Shown here: positions 1 to 9,772 of the stretch, one piece after another
How the letters are laid out: every line of letters begins with the position of its first letter
How positions within the stretch are numbered: the stretch's first letter is position 1
Assembly (NCBI RefSeq): GCF_008367235.1
Contig: NZ_VTZS01000003.1
Coordinates: 434,001-498,000 of the forward strand
Source: Pareuzebyella sediminis
Lineage (GTDB): Bacteria > Bacteroidota > Bacteroidia > Flavobacteriales > Flavobacteriaceae
Direction: 5' to 3'
DNA: 64,000 bases
Notes under the pieces: generated by a model
Told to the model about the DNA's origin: nothing
Seen by the model: the letters and a program-made list of their open reading frames with translations, nothing else
Databases searched by the model: none
Program-made: the position numbers and the translations under genes

Positions 1-89
1 CAGTCCGAACTATAGGATGTCCCTTTCTGTGAGAGCCCCGTGTGCGTGATTACGAGTAAGAGACACGATATCCCTTGTGATTGTTGCAT
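1..89 (-). CDS. Possible 5' end of a further secreted protein (cut by window edge)
   Basis: An open frame starts with ATG at position 89 and runs leftwards off the window without a stop. The first residues (MQQSQGISCLLLVITHTGLS) could be a short export signal. The start lies 25 nt after the sulfatase stop, similar to the 10 and 27 nt spacings between the neighbouring genes of the same strand, so it could be the next gene of that operon. Only about 29 codons are visible, so no function can be given, and a chance open frame is quite possible. Confidence 0.28.
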   Translation of the reverse strand, partial: MQQSQGISCLLLVITHTGLSQKGTSYSSD

Positions 90-114
90 TTGTAAAAATT
101 CTTTTGTCTCCTCA

Positions 115-1830
115 TCAATTCGGAGCCGGGTACACTTGATAGGTATGGGCCAGACGCTCCCATTCTTCCTGTAATTGTTTCACCAACTCCTTATTTTTCA
201 TTGCTACATCATGAATTTCAGTTTTATCGACAGCAAGATCATATAGTTCCCAAGGACTTTGTCCATCTAGCTTTACCAATTTCCAATTTGCTTTTCTCAG
301 TGCCTTGGCACCAAAATGTTCCCAAAAAAAAGTGGCTTGTGTACCGCTCCTTGCTGTACCGTTTAAGATAGGCATTATGCTTTTTCCTGGAGAAGGTGTA
401 ATGGCATGGCCTTTAAAGGTAGTAGGATACTTCCCTCCCGCAACATCGATACAGGTTGCCATTATGTCGGTTACATGGGCCGGAAGTTCCCTTACTGCTC
501 CCTTTTCCTTTATTCCCCTAGGCCAAAAGGCGATGAAGGGGGTATTAATTCCTCCCTCAAAGACCCGTGCTTTCCAGTACCTAAAAGGGGTATTCACGGT
601 ATGGGCCCAAGTAGGGCCAATACCCGAAACCACTGTTTGCGGGCCTGGTAATGCCTCTTTATCAACAGGAAAACTAACCATCTCTCCATTACGTGTACTT
701 CCTGCCCTATCGAAACCTGGTCCGTATTTTGAAGGTCGCTCGGCACTCGCCCCATTGTCGGACAGAAACAAAATCAAGGTATTATCAAGCTCGCCACTCG
801 ATTCAAGTTCATCTAAAAGCTTGCCTACCGACTTATCCAACAAATCGACCATCGCCGCATGCACTGCCATGGCACGGGCATCCCAATCCTTATCCGGATT
901 GGTATTCCATTCTTTATTAGGAAACATAAAGTCAGGTAGTTCGGTCTCTCTCGAAATAATTCCCTTATTGATAAGACGTTCATACCTATCCCGTCGTATG
1001 GCTTTCCATCCTTTTTGGTAAACCTTCATGTATTTTTGAACCGCATCTTCCGGTGCCTGTAAAGGCCAATGGGGTGCACAATGGGCCACATATAAAAAGA
1101 AAGGATTTCTCTTTCTCGAGAACTGTTCTACATAAGCCACGGCAGAATCACAGATAGCTTTGGTATGATAATAGTCGTCAGGTACGTCCTTCACCTGTTC
1201 CGTACCATTGACCAAGCTAAAGGGATCAAAATAATCGACTACCCCCCAGAGGTTCCCATAATATTTATCGAACCCCCTAGCGGTAGGATAAGAATCCAAA
1301 TTCGAAAAAGGGCCGTTCTCTTCCTGATGGGAAAGCCATTTCAATTGTTTCTCCCCTCCCAGGTCGACTGTTTCAGAAACATGCCATTTACCTACCATGC
1401 CCGTTTGGTAACCCTGCTTTTTTAATACCTCTGCCAAGGTTACAGTATTGGGTTGAAGACTACCGCGATAACCTGGTAGGCCTGCGTCCATGGTCATTCG
1501 CCCCAATCCCGCCTGATGTGGATATAGGCCTGTCAATAAAGATGCCCGCGTCGGGCAACAACGGGATGTATTATAAAACGCATTGCTACGGACCCCGTTC
1601 AAAGCCAACCTGTCTAGGTTTGGGGTGTCGATTTCTCCACCATAGCAGCCCAAATCGGAAAAGCCCAAATCATCTGCCATGATAATGATGATGTTTGGCT
1701 TTGGATCAAAACCCTTCCCTTTTGGCTTTTGGTTGATTCCAGTTTCTCGATGTGCGGAATGAAGGCCAAAGCCCAAAAAGAGCGCTGCAATGACGAAAAA
1801 TATAACTGTTTTGGTCACAGGGGTATTCAA
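115..1830 (-). CDS. Secreted formylglycine-dependent sulfatase (S1 family)
   Basis: Arylsulfatase-type enzyme that removes sulfate esters, here probably from a polysaccharide or its oligosaccharides in the periplasm. A hydrophobic signal segment covers residues 8-22. The metal-binding pair D53-D54 (MADD) and the activation motif C91-C-P-T-R95, whose first cysteine is converted to formylglycine, are both present, as is a downstream LSDNG metal motif near residue 358. The 571 aa length is usual for S1 enzymes acting on glycans. It is the last complete gene of a minus-strand run and lies 10 nt after the clan GH-A hydrolase, so co-transcription is likely. The exact sulfate position attacked cannot be read from the sequence. 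A formylglycine-generating enzyme is not in the window. Confidence 0.93.
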   Translation of the reverse strand: MNTPVTKTVIFFVIAALFLGFGLHSAHRETGINQKPKGKGFDPKPNIIIIMADDLGFSDLGCYGGEIDTPNLDRLALNGVRSNAFYNTSRCCPTRASLLTGLYPHQAGLGRMTMDAGLPGYRGSLQPNTVTLAEVLKKQGYQTGMVGKWHVSETVDLGGEKQLKWLSHQEENGPFSNLDSYPTARGFDKYYGNLWGVVDYFDPFSLVNGTEQVKDVPDDYYHTKAICDSAVAYVEQFSRKRNPFFLYVAHCAPHWPLQAPEDAVQKYMKVYQKGWKAIRRDRYERLINKGIISRETELPDFMFPNKEWNTNPDKDWDARAMAVHAAMVDLLDKSVGKLLDELESSGELDNTLILFLSDNGASAERPSKYGPGFDRAGSTRNGEMVSFPVDKEALPGPQTVVSGIGPTWAHTVNTPFRYWKARVFEGGINTPFIAFWPRGIKEKGAVRELPAHVTDIMATCIDVAGGKYPTTFKGHAITPSPGKSIMPILNGTARSGTQATFFWEHFGAKALRKANWKLVKLDGQSPWELYDLAVDKTEIHDVAMKNKELVKQLQEEWERLAHTYQVYPAPN

Positions 1831-1840
1831 GTTTCAACTT

Positions 1841-2929
1841 TTAGTTCTTCGGGTTGGGTTCTTCGTTCAATTTTTTGATCAGATTCACCTCATCTTGACG
1901 ATAAGGTGTACCGTCTTTGCGAAAAACTTCGTGAAACCATTCTATGGGCTCACTGCCATCTTTAATAGGTGTATTCCAGGCGTACTTTGTATTTGTTTTA
2001 CCAGCGACAAGCCCCCAATTGATAGCGCCAATATTTTCCTTTTTCAACAATGGCATGATATTGGAAAATCGACTGTTATTCGTTCTTGCCATATATTCTG
2101 TACAAATCATGGGCCTACCATGTGTTTTTAACAGATTGATGACGTGCTGATGTTTTTCCGCATCTTCATAGTGATGATAGGTCAGTATATCGGAATTAAG
2201 AGCTTGAAAAGTATTGAGCTCTTGAAAATCCCAGCGCCACAAACCCGCTGTTAAAGGTTGTGTCGGGTTTACTTCCCTGGCCCATTGAAAGACTTTTTTT
2301 AATAACGGCATTGAACTTGTCAATTTACCCGTATTGCCAGGCTCATTATAAAGGTCCCACATGAGCACTCGGTTGTCATCGGCAAAGGTTTTCAATATAT
2401 CTTTTACATAGGTTTCCAGAGCAGGGTAGTTCTCTTCGTTTTTATAGGCAGGGTCACCAGGATCTTGTACCCAACCCGAATTGTGCGTCCCGATAACCGG
2501 CTCCGGTTGCTTACCGGCTTTGGGTGTTTTGCCCCAGACATCATCGAAAAACACAAACATCGTCTTTATTCCGTGTTTGTCGGCAATAGTTAAATAAGTA
2601 TGCATGCGTTTTTTAAACCCTTCAGGATCCGATTTGTAGGCAAGGCTATGTAAATAGACACGCATGGTATTGAAGCCAATACCTTCCGCAAACCCCAACT
2701 CACGGTCCATAGTCTCTGGGTCGAAGGTGCCTTCTTGCCACATTTCCAATTGGTTGATCGCGGTGCTCGGATTAAAATTGGCCCCTGTCATCCAATCGTG
2801 CTGGTCATACCATTGATGCGCTTTTTCTTTGGTCCATTTGTTTTTATCCAATACATCTGTTTGGGCCTTTAACACGGCCGTAGAAACCAATACGACCATG
2901 AGGGTCCAAACCATTTTCTTATGCTTCAT
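1841..2929 (-). CDS. Secreted clan GH-A glycoside hydrolase (GH5-like)
   Basis: Probable retaining endo- or exo-glycosidase with a TIM barrel. It has an N-terminal signal peptide (cut near residue 22, LKAQ). The DLYNEP motif supplies the acid/base N195-E196, and E278 in the ICTEYMAR segment fits the nucleophile at the end of strand 7, the arrangement shared by GH5, GH2 and related families. Homologous flavobacterial proteins are often labelled cellulase or 1,4-beta-xylanase, but the substrate is not evident here. The gene lies 27 nt downstream of a GH43 gene and 10 nt upstream of the sulfatase, so it probably belongs to one transcript with them. ATG start, followed at once by the export signal. 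Confidence 0.85.
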   Translation of the reverse strand: MKHKKMVWTLMVVLVSTAVLKAQTDVLDKNKWTKEKAHQWYDQHDWMTGANFNPSTAINQLEMWQEGTFDPETMDRELGFAEGIGFNTMRVYLHSLAYKSDPEGFKKRMHTYLTIADKHGIKTMFVFFDDVWGKTPKAGKQPEPVIGTHNSGWVQDPGDPAYKNEENYPALETYVKDILKTFADDNRVLMWDLYNEPGNTGKLTSSMPLLKKVFQWAREVNPTQPLTAGLWRWDFQELNTFQALNSDILTYHHYEDAEKHQHVINLLKTHGRPMICTEYMARTNNSRFSNIMPLLKKENIGAINWGLVAGKTNTKYAWNTPIKDGSEPIEWFHEVFRKDGTPYRQDEVNLIKKLNEEPNPKN

Positions 2930-2956
2930 TTCTCTATACTGTTCTGGTGTATTTTT

Positions 2957-4108
2957 CTATTCGGCCAATGGATGGGGTACAGGGGTCGTAGTCGGACCTT
3001 TTACCACCAACGTACCATTTTCCAAAATTTCCATTTCATCTAAAAATACCACTCGGTTATTCCCTGTTTCCGTAGTTCTTCCGTGGTATACGGCATACAT
3101 CTTTCTTCCATTTTCTAGAAAGAGTACCATATTATGGCCGGTTCCGGTAACCTTTCCGCCCTCATCGCTATTTTTTTCGAGGACGGGATTGTTTTCCGCT
3201 TTGGTGAAAGGGCCTAAGGGATCTTCGGCGGTGGCATAGCCAACGGCATAATTGGGCCCCGCATAGTGGTTCGCAGAATACATAATATAATAGGTGCCAT
3301 TTCTCTTGAACGTGAATGATCCCTCGGTCCATCTTCTATTGATTTCCTTTGAAGTCACAGATCGACTTTCCCATTCCGCGTTTTTATCATCCATTTTAAG
3401 TGGGGGTCTTAAAACCAGGACAGGGTCACCCACTACCTCGGTAAAATTAGAGGCCAGCTCCACTCCATACACCCAACTCTCTTCGATCTCATCGTAAATT
3501 TCCTCATCTCTGGCCCAATCGGCAATTTCGCTCTCTACAGGATGTTTGTAACAAGCGCGGGAGTAATAAAGATAATATTTCCCATCGTCATCTTGGAATA
3601 CGTTGGCATCTATAATCGGATAGCCAGGATCGAAGAGCGGCTCGTTCTTAATATCGGTAAATGGCCCTTTCGGACTATCTGAAACCGCTACCCCAATGGC
3701 AAAAGTCTCTAATTCATTTGTGGGATTATTTTTTCTGTCCGCACTATAAAACAAATAATATTTAGAATCGATTTTATACACTTCCGGTGCCCAGAAATTC
3801 TTAAGATTCCACGAATCTTTGGTATTTCCTTGATAGACCTGACCTTCGAACTTCCAATCTACCAAGTTTTGGGAAGAATAGGTTGCAAAGCCATCTTTGA
3901 CACCTCCTGTGCCATACATATAATACATTCCTTGGCCATCGTTCAGAATGTACGGGTCGCCAAATTCAACATCGAGAGGGTTGGTATAGGTGAGGTGGGT
4001 GGTCTCACTTCTCTCTTTCTGGATTTGTTTTTTCCTGTTTTTGCATGCGCACAAAAGAAAAACGCCTGATAAAATTGCATATAGTGCTATAGTCCTTAAT
4101 TTTTCCAT
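2957..4108 (-). CDS. GH43-family glycosidase, lipoprotein
   Basis: Five-bladed beta-propeller hydrolase of family GH43, a family of inverting arabinofuranosidases, arabinanases, xylosidases and exo-galactanases. The lipobox ends at C22 (LLCAC), so the mature protein is probably membrane anchored. The expected three acidic residues are visible: general base D51 (FGDPY), pKa modulator D167 (IIDANVF) and general acid E262 (RWTEGSF). Length of 383 aa suits a single-domain member. It is the first gene after a 480-nt gap on this strand, so it may start its own transcript including the GH-A enzyme and the sulfatase. Subfamily and substrate are unresolved. Confidence 0.92.
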   Translation of the reverse strand: MEKLRTIALYAILSGVFLLCACKNRKKQIQKERSETTHLTYTNPLDVEFGDPYILNDGQGMYYMYGTGGVKDGFATYSSQNLVDWKFEGQVYQGNTKDSWNLKNFWAPEVYKIDSKYYLFYSADRKNNPTNELETFAIGVAVSDSPKGPFTDIKNEPLFDPGYPIIDANVFQDDDGKYYLYYSRACYKHPVESEIADWARDEEIYDEIEESWVYGVELASNFTEVVGDPVLVLRPPLKMDDKNAEWESRSVTSKEINRRWTEGSFTFKRNGTYYIMYSANHYAGPNYAVGYATAEDPLGPFTKAENNPVLEKNSDEGGKVTGTGHNMVLFLENGRKMYAVYHGRTTETGNNRVVFLDEMEILENGTLVVKGPTTTPVPHPLAE

Positions 4109-4588
4109 TGCATCAACAGGTATGGATTTTGCTAAATAATTTCGAGTTTAAGCATTAATTCGTCATGAATAACAAAAATTATCGGATTTCTTTATCGAAA
4201 AACCCGGTAATACTCAATGAAACTAACTCTAACAAACTCAGTCTTACTTTCCTGCACCTAAATATAAATCAATAAATTTCATTGCCTTTTTTTATTCAGC
4301 CGTTTCAAATTGAATCAGAAAATTATTCTTTCCACTTGCGTGTATATCATGCCTTCGATACTTTCAACCTTAACACCAATTCTCGCAAAAATATAATTTT
4401 GTCCTGAAAATTTGCGTCGGTAGGTTTCTCTAAACAAAGGCCAATATTTATAAGGTTTGAGATGTCTTTGGTATCGAACTTTATAAAGGTAATGCTCCAT
4501 TTCCATTCGTTTCGTAATTTCAAGTCACAACGAAACCTCAGGTCGGAACGCCTTCATTAGTATACTGAAAGGACACTATTATTTGCAG
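4109..4588. other. Gene-free spacer between two GH43 genes
   Basis: No convincing gene. A 63-codon frame on the minus strand (4315-4506) is rich in aromatic and basic residues, has no recognisable motif and is probably chance. The spacer contains one short inverted repeat (4509-4536). It is much longer than the other gaps in this hydrolase run, so it probably carries the promoter of the downstream GH43, GH-A and sulfatase genes, but I see no clear TTG plus TAnnTTTG pair. Confidence 0.6.
4509..4536. repeat. Short inverted repeat behind GH43 gene
   Basis: Arms GTTTCGT (4509-4515) and ACGAAAC (4530-4536) are perfectly complementary over 7 bp with a 14-nt loop. It lies about 50 nt past the stop of the GH43 gene ending at 4589. 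There is no T-tract on either side, so it is not a classical terminator; it could be an RNA-processing hairpin or an operator. Confidence 0.25.
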
Positions 4589-5719
4589 CTAATTTTGAAC
4601 TTTAGTGCCCGAAGGCTTGCGTAGCCTTCTTGAGGTAGGATAGGGCTCGCCTAAAACCGGCATATCGTTCGCTGTCCAACTGATGCGCTGCGCCCGCGGA
4701 GAACGTTTACCGCCACAACCATCGGTTGGGGTGTCATTGGCATGGTAGAGTATCCAATCTTCAGTTCCGTCCGGACTTTTAAAAAAAGAGCTGTGGCCTG
4801 TTCCGAAAACTCTATTTTCCTCCGATTGTCGAAAGAGGGGCTCCTTCGCTTTAGTCCATGAATTCTTGTTCATAGGATCTGAATCCATGTTCATGGTAAG
4901 TAATCCCAGCGCATAGTATGGGGTCCAACAGCCACTTGCGGAGTACACGATGTGAAGCTTATCACCATGGGGCAATGTCTGTGGCCCTTCGTTTACATAG
5001 ACTGGAGCATCCGGTCGCCAAACGCCGGGGTAGCTCCAATTACGCTCCCAATCAAATTCAGGGGTGCTCAACAGCACCCGGTCAGAAGACACGGTCCAAG
5101 GATTGGACATCTTTGCGATATAAATGTTCTGGGTCTCTTCACCCCCCTCTAGTTTGGGTTGTTCCCAACCCGACCAAATAAAATAAAATTGTTTTCTATG
5201 CCTGAAAATACTTCCGTCGATTGCCCAATTATCGCCTGCATCGGTCTTTAACTTTGACTTCATCCTAAAAGTGCCTTCGAAGGGGTTACGCTCAGTGTTT
5301 TCGAGAACGAACATTCTATGGTTTCTGTTATCGCCATCGTCCGCAGCGACATATATATACCAATTATCGTTAATGTAATGAATTTCGGGAGCCCAAATGT
5401 TCTTTGAGTGGTCTCCAGAATCAGGAGCTCTCCATATCACCTTTTGCTCCGCGTTTCTTAAATCCGTGATATCCGGGGTTCTCATCAGGGTGATTGCCCT
5501 ATCTCCTGATTTTATATAGTAGTAGTTGCCTTGGTGATAAATTGTCCATGGATCTGCCCCGCTGTCAAGTAATGGATTTGTAAACGTGCCCGCTAATGGC
5601 TCGGCTTCTTCGGCAATCATGGATTGCTGTTCCTTTGAAGTTTTAAACTCCTTACAACTGGTCAATAGAACCACAAGGCCCAAAAATATGGGGCCTATCT
5701 CTTTCGTGCTTTTTATCAT
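4589..5719 (-). CDS. GH43-family glycosidase, lipoprotein (arabinanase-like)
   Basis: Second GH43 beta-propeller enzyme, 376 aa, clearly different from its neighbour at 2957-4108. The lipobox ends at C22 (LLTSCKE). Likely catalytic residues are D56 (SGADPW), D168 (WAIDGS) and E244 (VNEGPQ); the NEGP form of the acid motif is common among exo-acting arabinofuranosidases. It lies 60 nt downstream of the GH127-like gene and is probably co-transcribed with it and the GH2 gene. The role is probably release of terminal arabinose or xylose from an oligosaccharide, but the sugar is inferred from the family only. Confidence 0.92.
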   Translation of the reverse strand: MIKSTKEIGPIFLGLVVLLTSCKEFKTSKEQQSMIAEEAEPLAGTFTNPLLDSGADPWTIYHQGNYYYIKSGDRAITLMRTPDITDLRNAEQKVIWRAPDSGDHSKNIWAPEIHYINDNWYIYVAADDGDNRNHRMFVLENTERNPFEGTFRMKSKLKTDAGDNWAIDGSIFRHRKQFYFIWSGWEQPKLEGGEETQNIYIAKMSNPWTVSSDRVLLSTPEFDWERNWSYPGVWRPDAPVYVNEGPQTLPHGDKLHIVYSASGCWTPYYALGLLTMNMDSDPMNKNSWTKAKEPLFRQSEENRVFGTGHSSFFKSPDGTEDWILYHANDTPTDGCGGKRSPRAQRISWTANDMPVLGEPYPTSRRLRKPSGTKVQN

Positions 5720-5779
5720 CTCTTTAAGGTCATCACTATGGAATCCATAGTTTTCGTATTGCTGTAAGCCGCAAGTATT

Positions 5780-7933
5780 TTATTCAATAATGGGAAATTC
5801 GGTAATGCGCAGTGTCGTACATCCGTAGGGTATCAAAACAATCTCTTCAATCTGCCGTTTCGAAGGTTCATCCTTGATCATATATTGGTCATTCAACACA
5901 ATGGGTGCTCCCTTGGTCAACTGCCATTCGGGCAATTTTTGGGCTTTAATCCTTATTTCAATAGGTGCATTGTTCAAATTCCAGGGGTAACTTCCTTCCC
6001 ATTCGTTGCGCGTAATCTTTGCTGCTTTTGGCAGCTGTGCTAGCTCTGAAGCCAAAAGCGCATAATTCCAATCTTCCAAAGGATAGATTTCCGTAAACGG
6101 TCCGTATCCATCGTTTCTATTTTTTCTTTTTTCTTCGCCCTTAATTTTCAAGGCATAAACCAACGGTCCTCTTTCAATGCTGGTTGCTCCCTTATGCCAT
6201 TTCGAAGCCGACACCTTCATGGGCAGGGTTAGGGTTAGAGTATCCCCATCACTCCACTGCCTATTCAAAACAAGAATATTATCGTTGATGGTCCCTTCTT
6301 CTAGAAGACCATTGATCGTAACCTTTGGGTCCTCCGTCCATTCCGGTATGCGAAGGTGAAAAGGAAAAGTAGCCGATTGGGACAGTTCGAATTCAAAATG
6401 AATCTCCTCCTCAAAAGGAAAACCAGTAGTTTCTCTAATTGTCAACTCTACCTCCTCCGCGACCTTTAACTTGGCCTCACTTGGGGCATAAAGTAAGGCC
6501 GCTGCTCCACCATCTGCGGTGGCATAAAATAGATTTTGCACGTATTTGGGCCACGACTGGTGCATATTCGTAGTGCAACACGGATATCCGGTTAGGGTAC
6601 CGAAAACGAAATCAGTCCCTTTATGGCCTTTGGTCTCATACGAAGTTTCCAAACGATCGGAAAGTTCGACTTGGTTGGCCGCTTGAAAGTATTGTCGCGA
6701 CAAAAAATCATCGGAGGCCTGCGCCGGTAAAGCGTTGTAGGCTATTCGCTCCAGTATATCCGCAAAGCCCGTATCCCCGGTAATTTTCAAAAGGCTCTCC
6801 AACGAAAACATCGCTTCGGAAACGGAACAGAATTCTACCCCTTGCACAGGATTTGTTCCGTGCAGGGGCTCATCACCACCATACATTCCCTGGGGTTGGC
6901 CATGAAACTCTTTGATATCGGCCAATGCTTTTTTGACCGCCCTTATGTACCTTTCATCAGGCTCTCTTTGATAGCGTATGCCAGGTTGTTTAAGTCCTTG
7001 TGCAAAATTGACCGTATGGATACCCCCTATTTGGGAGAGGTTTGTATTTTGTATTTCGCTGGAATCAAAAGGATATTTTTTTATTCGAAAGTAACCATAG
7101 GGTGCCACCGAATCATTTTTCCCTTTGTTCCCGTTCAAAAAAACACTAGTCCAAGGAAAAGTCTGCTGATGTACTATATCACCCAACTCCAACAAAAATC
7201 CGTCCCCCGTAATGTTGTAAAGCCAGTAGATAACCTGCAAGTTGTCGGCACCCCTTCTATTGGCCCAAAAGGTAAGGTCGTCCAAGGGTCGCTTCGGAAG
7301 TTCCCGCAATTGATATTTGAAATATTTGGTGAGCACCTCGATGACCCTATGGTCTTCGGTCGCGTTGTAGTATTGTTGCAATATTTTCAGCATAACCATT
7401 TTAGGCCACCAATCTTTTCGCTGCCCCCTTTGTAACCCAGCTATCGGCTCTGGTTCGTTTTTAAAAGGGATAGGGCCGATGTAACCCTCCTTGGTTTGGT
7501 GTGTCAAGGTCCATTCAATCCATGGCCTGACCTTGGCCTTCAAATCTTTGTCATCTAAAATATAGGCTAATGGCAACAGGCCGTCGATCCAATATGGCCC
7601 TCTTTCCCAACCATCTCCATCGCCTCCCAACCATCCATTGCTCTCCCCGACCACTTCCGGGTAAATATCATCTAGATTTCCCGTCATTCCACTCGCCATG
7701 CGTTCAAGCTGTTCTTTCAACCAGCTTTTTGGTGCAATCGCCCCTAAAGGCAACTCAAGATAGGGCAAGGGTCGCAGTGGTTGTCTGTTCTGTAGATAAT
7801 TGGATGCGACACCGTCTTTTTTTGAAATATCTACTCTGCCCTGCCTACAAGAAGACATTATAATCAGCAGAAGGATTATAAATGCGAAACCTATTCTGGT
7901 TCTAGCCTTGGTTATGTTTGGTTGAGCTAACAC
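5780..7933 (-). CDS. GH127-like (DUF1680) glycosidase, lipoprotein
   Basis: Large alpha/alpha-barrel hydrolase of the DUF1680/GH127 group, which includes beta-L-arabinofuranosidases and, in marine Bacteroidota, anhydrogalactosidases acting on carrageenan. The lipobox ends at C29 (IMSSC). The zinc-cysteine centre known from the family is intact: E367 and C369 in VEFCSV, and the C452-C453 pair in GYPCCTTN, one of which would be the nucleophile. E355 in GGDEPLHG fits the acid/base. Length 717 aa is normal. It begins 6 nt after the GH2 gene ends and is clearly in one operon with it. Whether the target is arabinose or anhydrogalactose cannot be decided by eye. Confidence 0.9.
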   Translation of the reverse strand: MLAQPNITKARTRIGFAFIILLLIIMSSCRQGRVDISKKDGVASNYLQNRQPLRPLPYLELPLGAIAPKSWLKEQLERMASGMTGNLDDIYPEVVGESNGWLGGDGDGWERGPYWIDGLLPLAYILDDKDLKAKVRPWIEWTLTHQTKEGYIGPIPFKNEPEPIAGLQRGQRKDWWPKMVMLKILQQYYNATEDHRVIEVLTKYFKYQLRELPKRPLDDLTFWANRRGADNLQVIYWLYNITGDGFLLELGDIVHQQTFPWTSVFLNGNKGKNDSVAPYGYFRIKKYPFDSSEIQNTNLSQIGGIHTVNFAQGLKQPGIRYQREPDERYIRAVKKALADIKEFHGQPQGMYGGDEPLHGTNPVQGVEFCSVSEAMFSLESLLKITGDTGFADILERIAYNALPAQASDDFLSRQYFQAANQVELSDRLETSYETKGHKGTDFVFGTLTGYPCCTTNMHQSWPKYVQNLFYATADGGAAALLYAPSEAKLKVAEEVELTIRETTGFPFEEEIHFEFELSQSATFPFHLRIPEWTEDPKVTINGLLEEGTINDNILVLNRQWSDGDTLTLTLPMKVSASKWHKGATSIERGPLVYALKIKGEEKRKNRNDGYGPFTEIYPLEDWNYALLASELAQLPKAAKITRNEWEGSYPWNLNNAPIEIRIKAQKLPEWQLTKGAPIVLNDQYMIKDEPSKRQIEEIVLIPYGCTTLRITEFPIIE

Positions 7934-7939
7934 AAGGCA

Positions 7940-9772
7940 CTATTTCGACTTTAGCATATTAATAACTTCCTGATTTGCTTTTTTTACCTCTTGGATGTCC
8001 ATCTTATCGACTTTACGGTCATAGGTCATAAAACCGTTGACCTCTCCCTCGACATCCGTGGTTTGAGTATAAACTGCTGCCGAAAAACCAGCTTTGACCA
8101 AGTTTTTGAGTTCCTTCGCGTACTTCACGTATTCCGCAGTGGTTTCCTTTGAGTTTTTAAATTTCACATACCCCCAATTATCGTCAGGTCTCCACAAGTG
8201 GTTTTTAAGTGGAAGCCCTATGCCTCCATACTCTCCTAGGACATTAACTCTTTGTGCATCGTACAGATACATTTTCGGACCAGGATAATTATGTAAATCG
8301 ACAATATCCCCAGTTCTGTAAAAATTACCGCCACTTGCTGAATTCACCAGACGGCTAGGGTCGTACGTTTTAGTCCATTCGGTGATTTCCTCAGTTTTGA
8401 ACTGCCCCCATGCCTCGTTGAAGGGTACCCAGACCACGATGCTGGGATGTGAGTACAGAAAGTGCATAATACCTTTCCATTCCGTTCTAAAGATATGTTC
8501 CGATTCCGGTGTCCTCTTAAACTCGGTCCCGTTGAAATAGCTGTGGTTTTGCCATTGCGGGCCTTCATCCCCGCTTGGCATATCTTGCCAAACCAAAATT
8601 CCCAAACGGTCACAGTGGGTATACCAACGAGCCGGTTCAACCTTTACATGTTTACGAATCATGTTAAACCCGAGCTCTTTGGTTTTAATAATATCATATT
8701 GTAACGCCTCATCGCTTGGGGCGGTATAGAGGCCGTCTGGCCACCAGCCTTGATCGAGCGGCCCAAACTGAAAATAGTTTTCATTATTGAGTTGCATGCG
8801 AACGATACCATACTCATCTTTTTTCATGCCAATCTTTCGCATACCGAAATAACTTTTTACCTCATCGGAAATTACGTTCTTGCTGCGAAGGCTTACTTTA
8901 AGATCATACAGGAAAGGGGATTTGGGAGACCAAAGTTTTGCGTTCTTTATGGGAAGAACAATTTGCTCACCCACGACCGCCTTGGCCGTGGCTACGGCCA
9001 AAGTTCCATCAAAAGCGGTAACCTCAATAATATCGCCATATTCTGCCCCATGCACTTCAGTCGTAATCTTTAGCACACCATCGTCTATGTCAGGTACCGT
9101 TTGTAGGTTGACAATACGTTTTTTTGCCACAGGTTCGAGCCAAACGGTCTGCCATATACCCGTTACAGGGGTGTACCAGATGCCCTTGGGGTCATTCACC
9201 TGCTTGCCCCTAGGTTGGGGACCATCACTAGTAGGGTCCCAGACTTTCACAGTGAGTTTCTGTTTCGGGTTCTCACTCAAGAAAGGAGTAATATCAAAGG
9301 AGAATGGCGTGTATCCCCCCTTATGGGAGCCTATTTTTATGTCGTTCATCCAGATATCTGCCTTCCAATCCACAGCCCCAAAATGTAACAGTATGCTTTT
9401 TCCTTCCCAATCCCTCGGAACCTCAAAAACTGTGTTATACCATAGCTCCTGATTAGCACCAACTTCTTGCATTACACCCGACAAACTCGACTCCACGGCA
9501 AAGGGAACTAAAATCTTATACGTATACGAGGCCGGGGCAGCCTTCCCTTTGGATTGGATGACATAGTCCCAAAGTCCGTTTAAGTTCTTCCAATCCGGCC
9601 TTTCCATTAGCGGTCTTGGGTATTCTTGCCATACATTTTCAGGGGATATCTTTTCGGCCCATTCGGTCTTAATTTTGTCGCCGGCAGGTTCCCATTGGGC
9701 CAGTATATTCGTGCCCATAAAAACTGTTAGAAGGGCAATAAGGATGTTTTTGTTCAAAGGAATTTGGCTCAT
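7940..9772 (-). CDS. GH2-family glycosidase, secreted
   Basis: Family GH2 beta-glycosidase of the three-domain type: a sugar-binding jelly-roll (about residues 45-210), an immunoglobulin-like domain (about 215-310) and the TIM barrel (about 315-610). The signal peptide is cut near residue 25 (NILAQ). The acid/base pair N452-E453 (VPFNEAWGQF) and the nucleophile E514 (VLGEYGG) are both present. At 610 aa it lacks the extra C-terminal domains of LacZ-type enzymes. As the first gene of the minus-strand run it probably has the promoter for GH2, GH127 and GH43. The substrate could be a beta-galactoside, beta-glucuronide or beta-mannoside. Confidence 0.92.
   Translation of the reverse strand: MSQIPLNKNILIALLTVFMGTNILAQWEPAGDKIKTEWAEKISPENVWQEYPRPLMERPDWKNLNGLWDYVIQSKGKAAPASYTYKILVPFAVESSLSGVMQEVGANQELWYNTVFEVPRDWEGKSILLHFGAVDWKADIWMNDIKIGSHKGGYTPFSFDITPFLSENPKQKLTVKVWDPTSDGPQPRGKQVNDPKGIWYTPVTGIWQTVWLEPVAKKRIVNLQTVPDIDDGVLKITTEVHGAEYGDIIEVTAFDGTLAVATAKAVVGEQIVLPIKNAKLWSPKSPFLYDLKVSLRSKNVISDEVKSYFGMRKIGMKKDEYGIVRMQLNNENYFQFGPLDQGWWPDGLYTAPSDEALQYDIIKTKELGFNMIRKHVKVEPARWYTHCDRLGILVWQDMPSGDEGPQWQNHSYFNGTEFKRTPESEHIFRTEWKGIMHFLYSHPSIVVWVPFNEAWGQFKTEEITEWTKTYDPSRLVNSASGGNFYRTGDIVDLHNYPGPKMYLYDAQRVNVLGEYGGIGLPLKNHLWRPDDNWGYVKFKNSKETTAEYVKYAKELKNLVKAGFSAAVYTQTTDVEGEVNGFMTYDRKVDKMDIQEVKKANQEVINMLKSK

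Noticed and set aside
4315-4506. 63-codon minus frame between two GH43 genes
   Set aside because: No known motif, composition biased to aromatic and basic residues, no sign of a start site; likely chance in AT-rich spacer.
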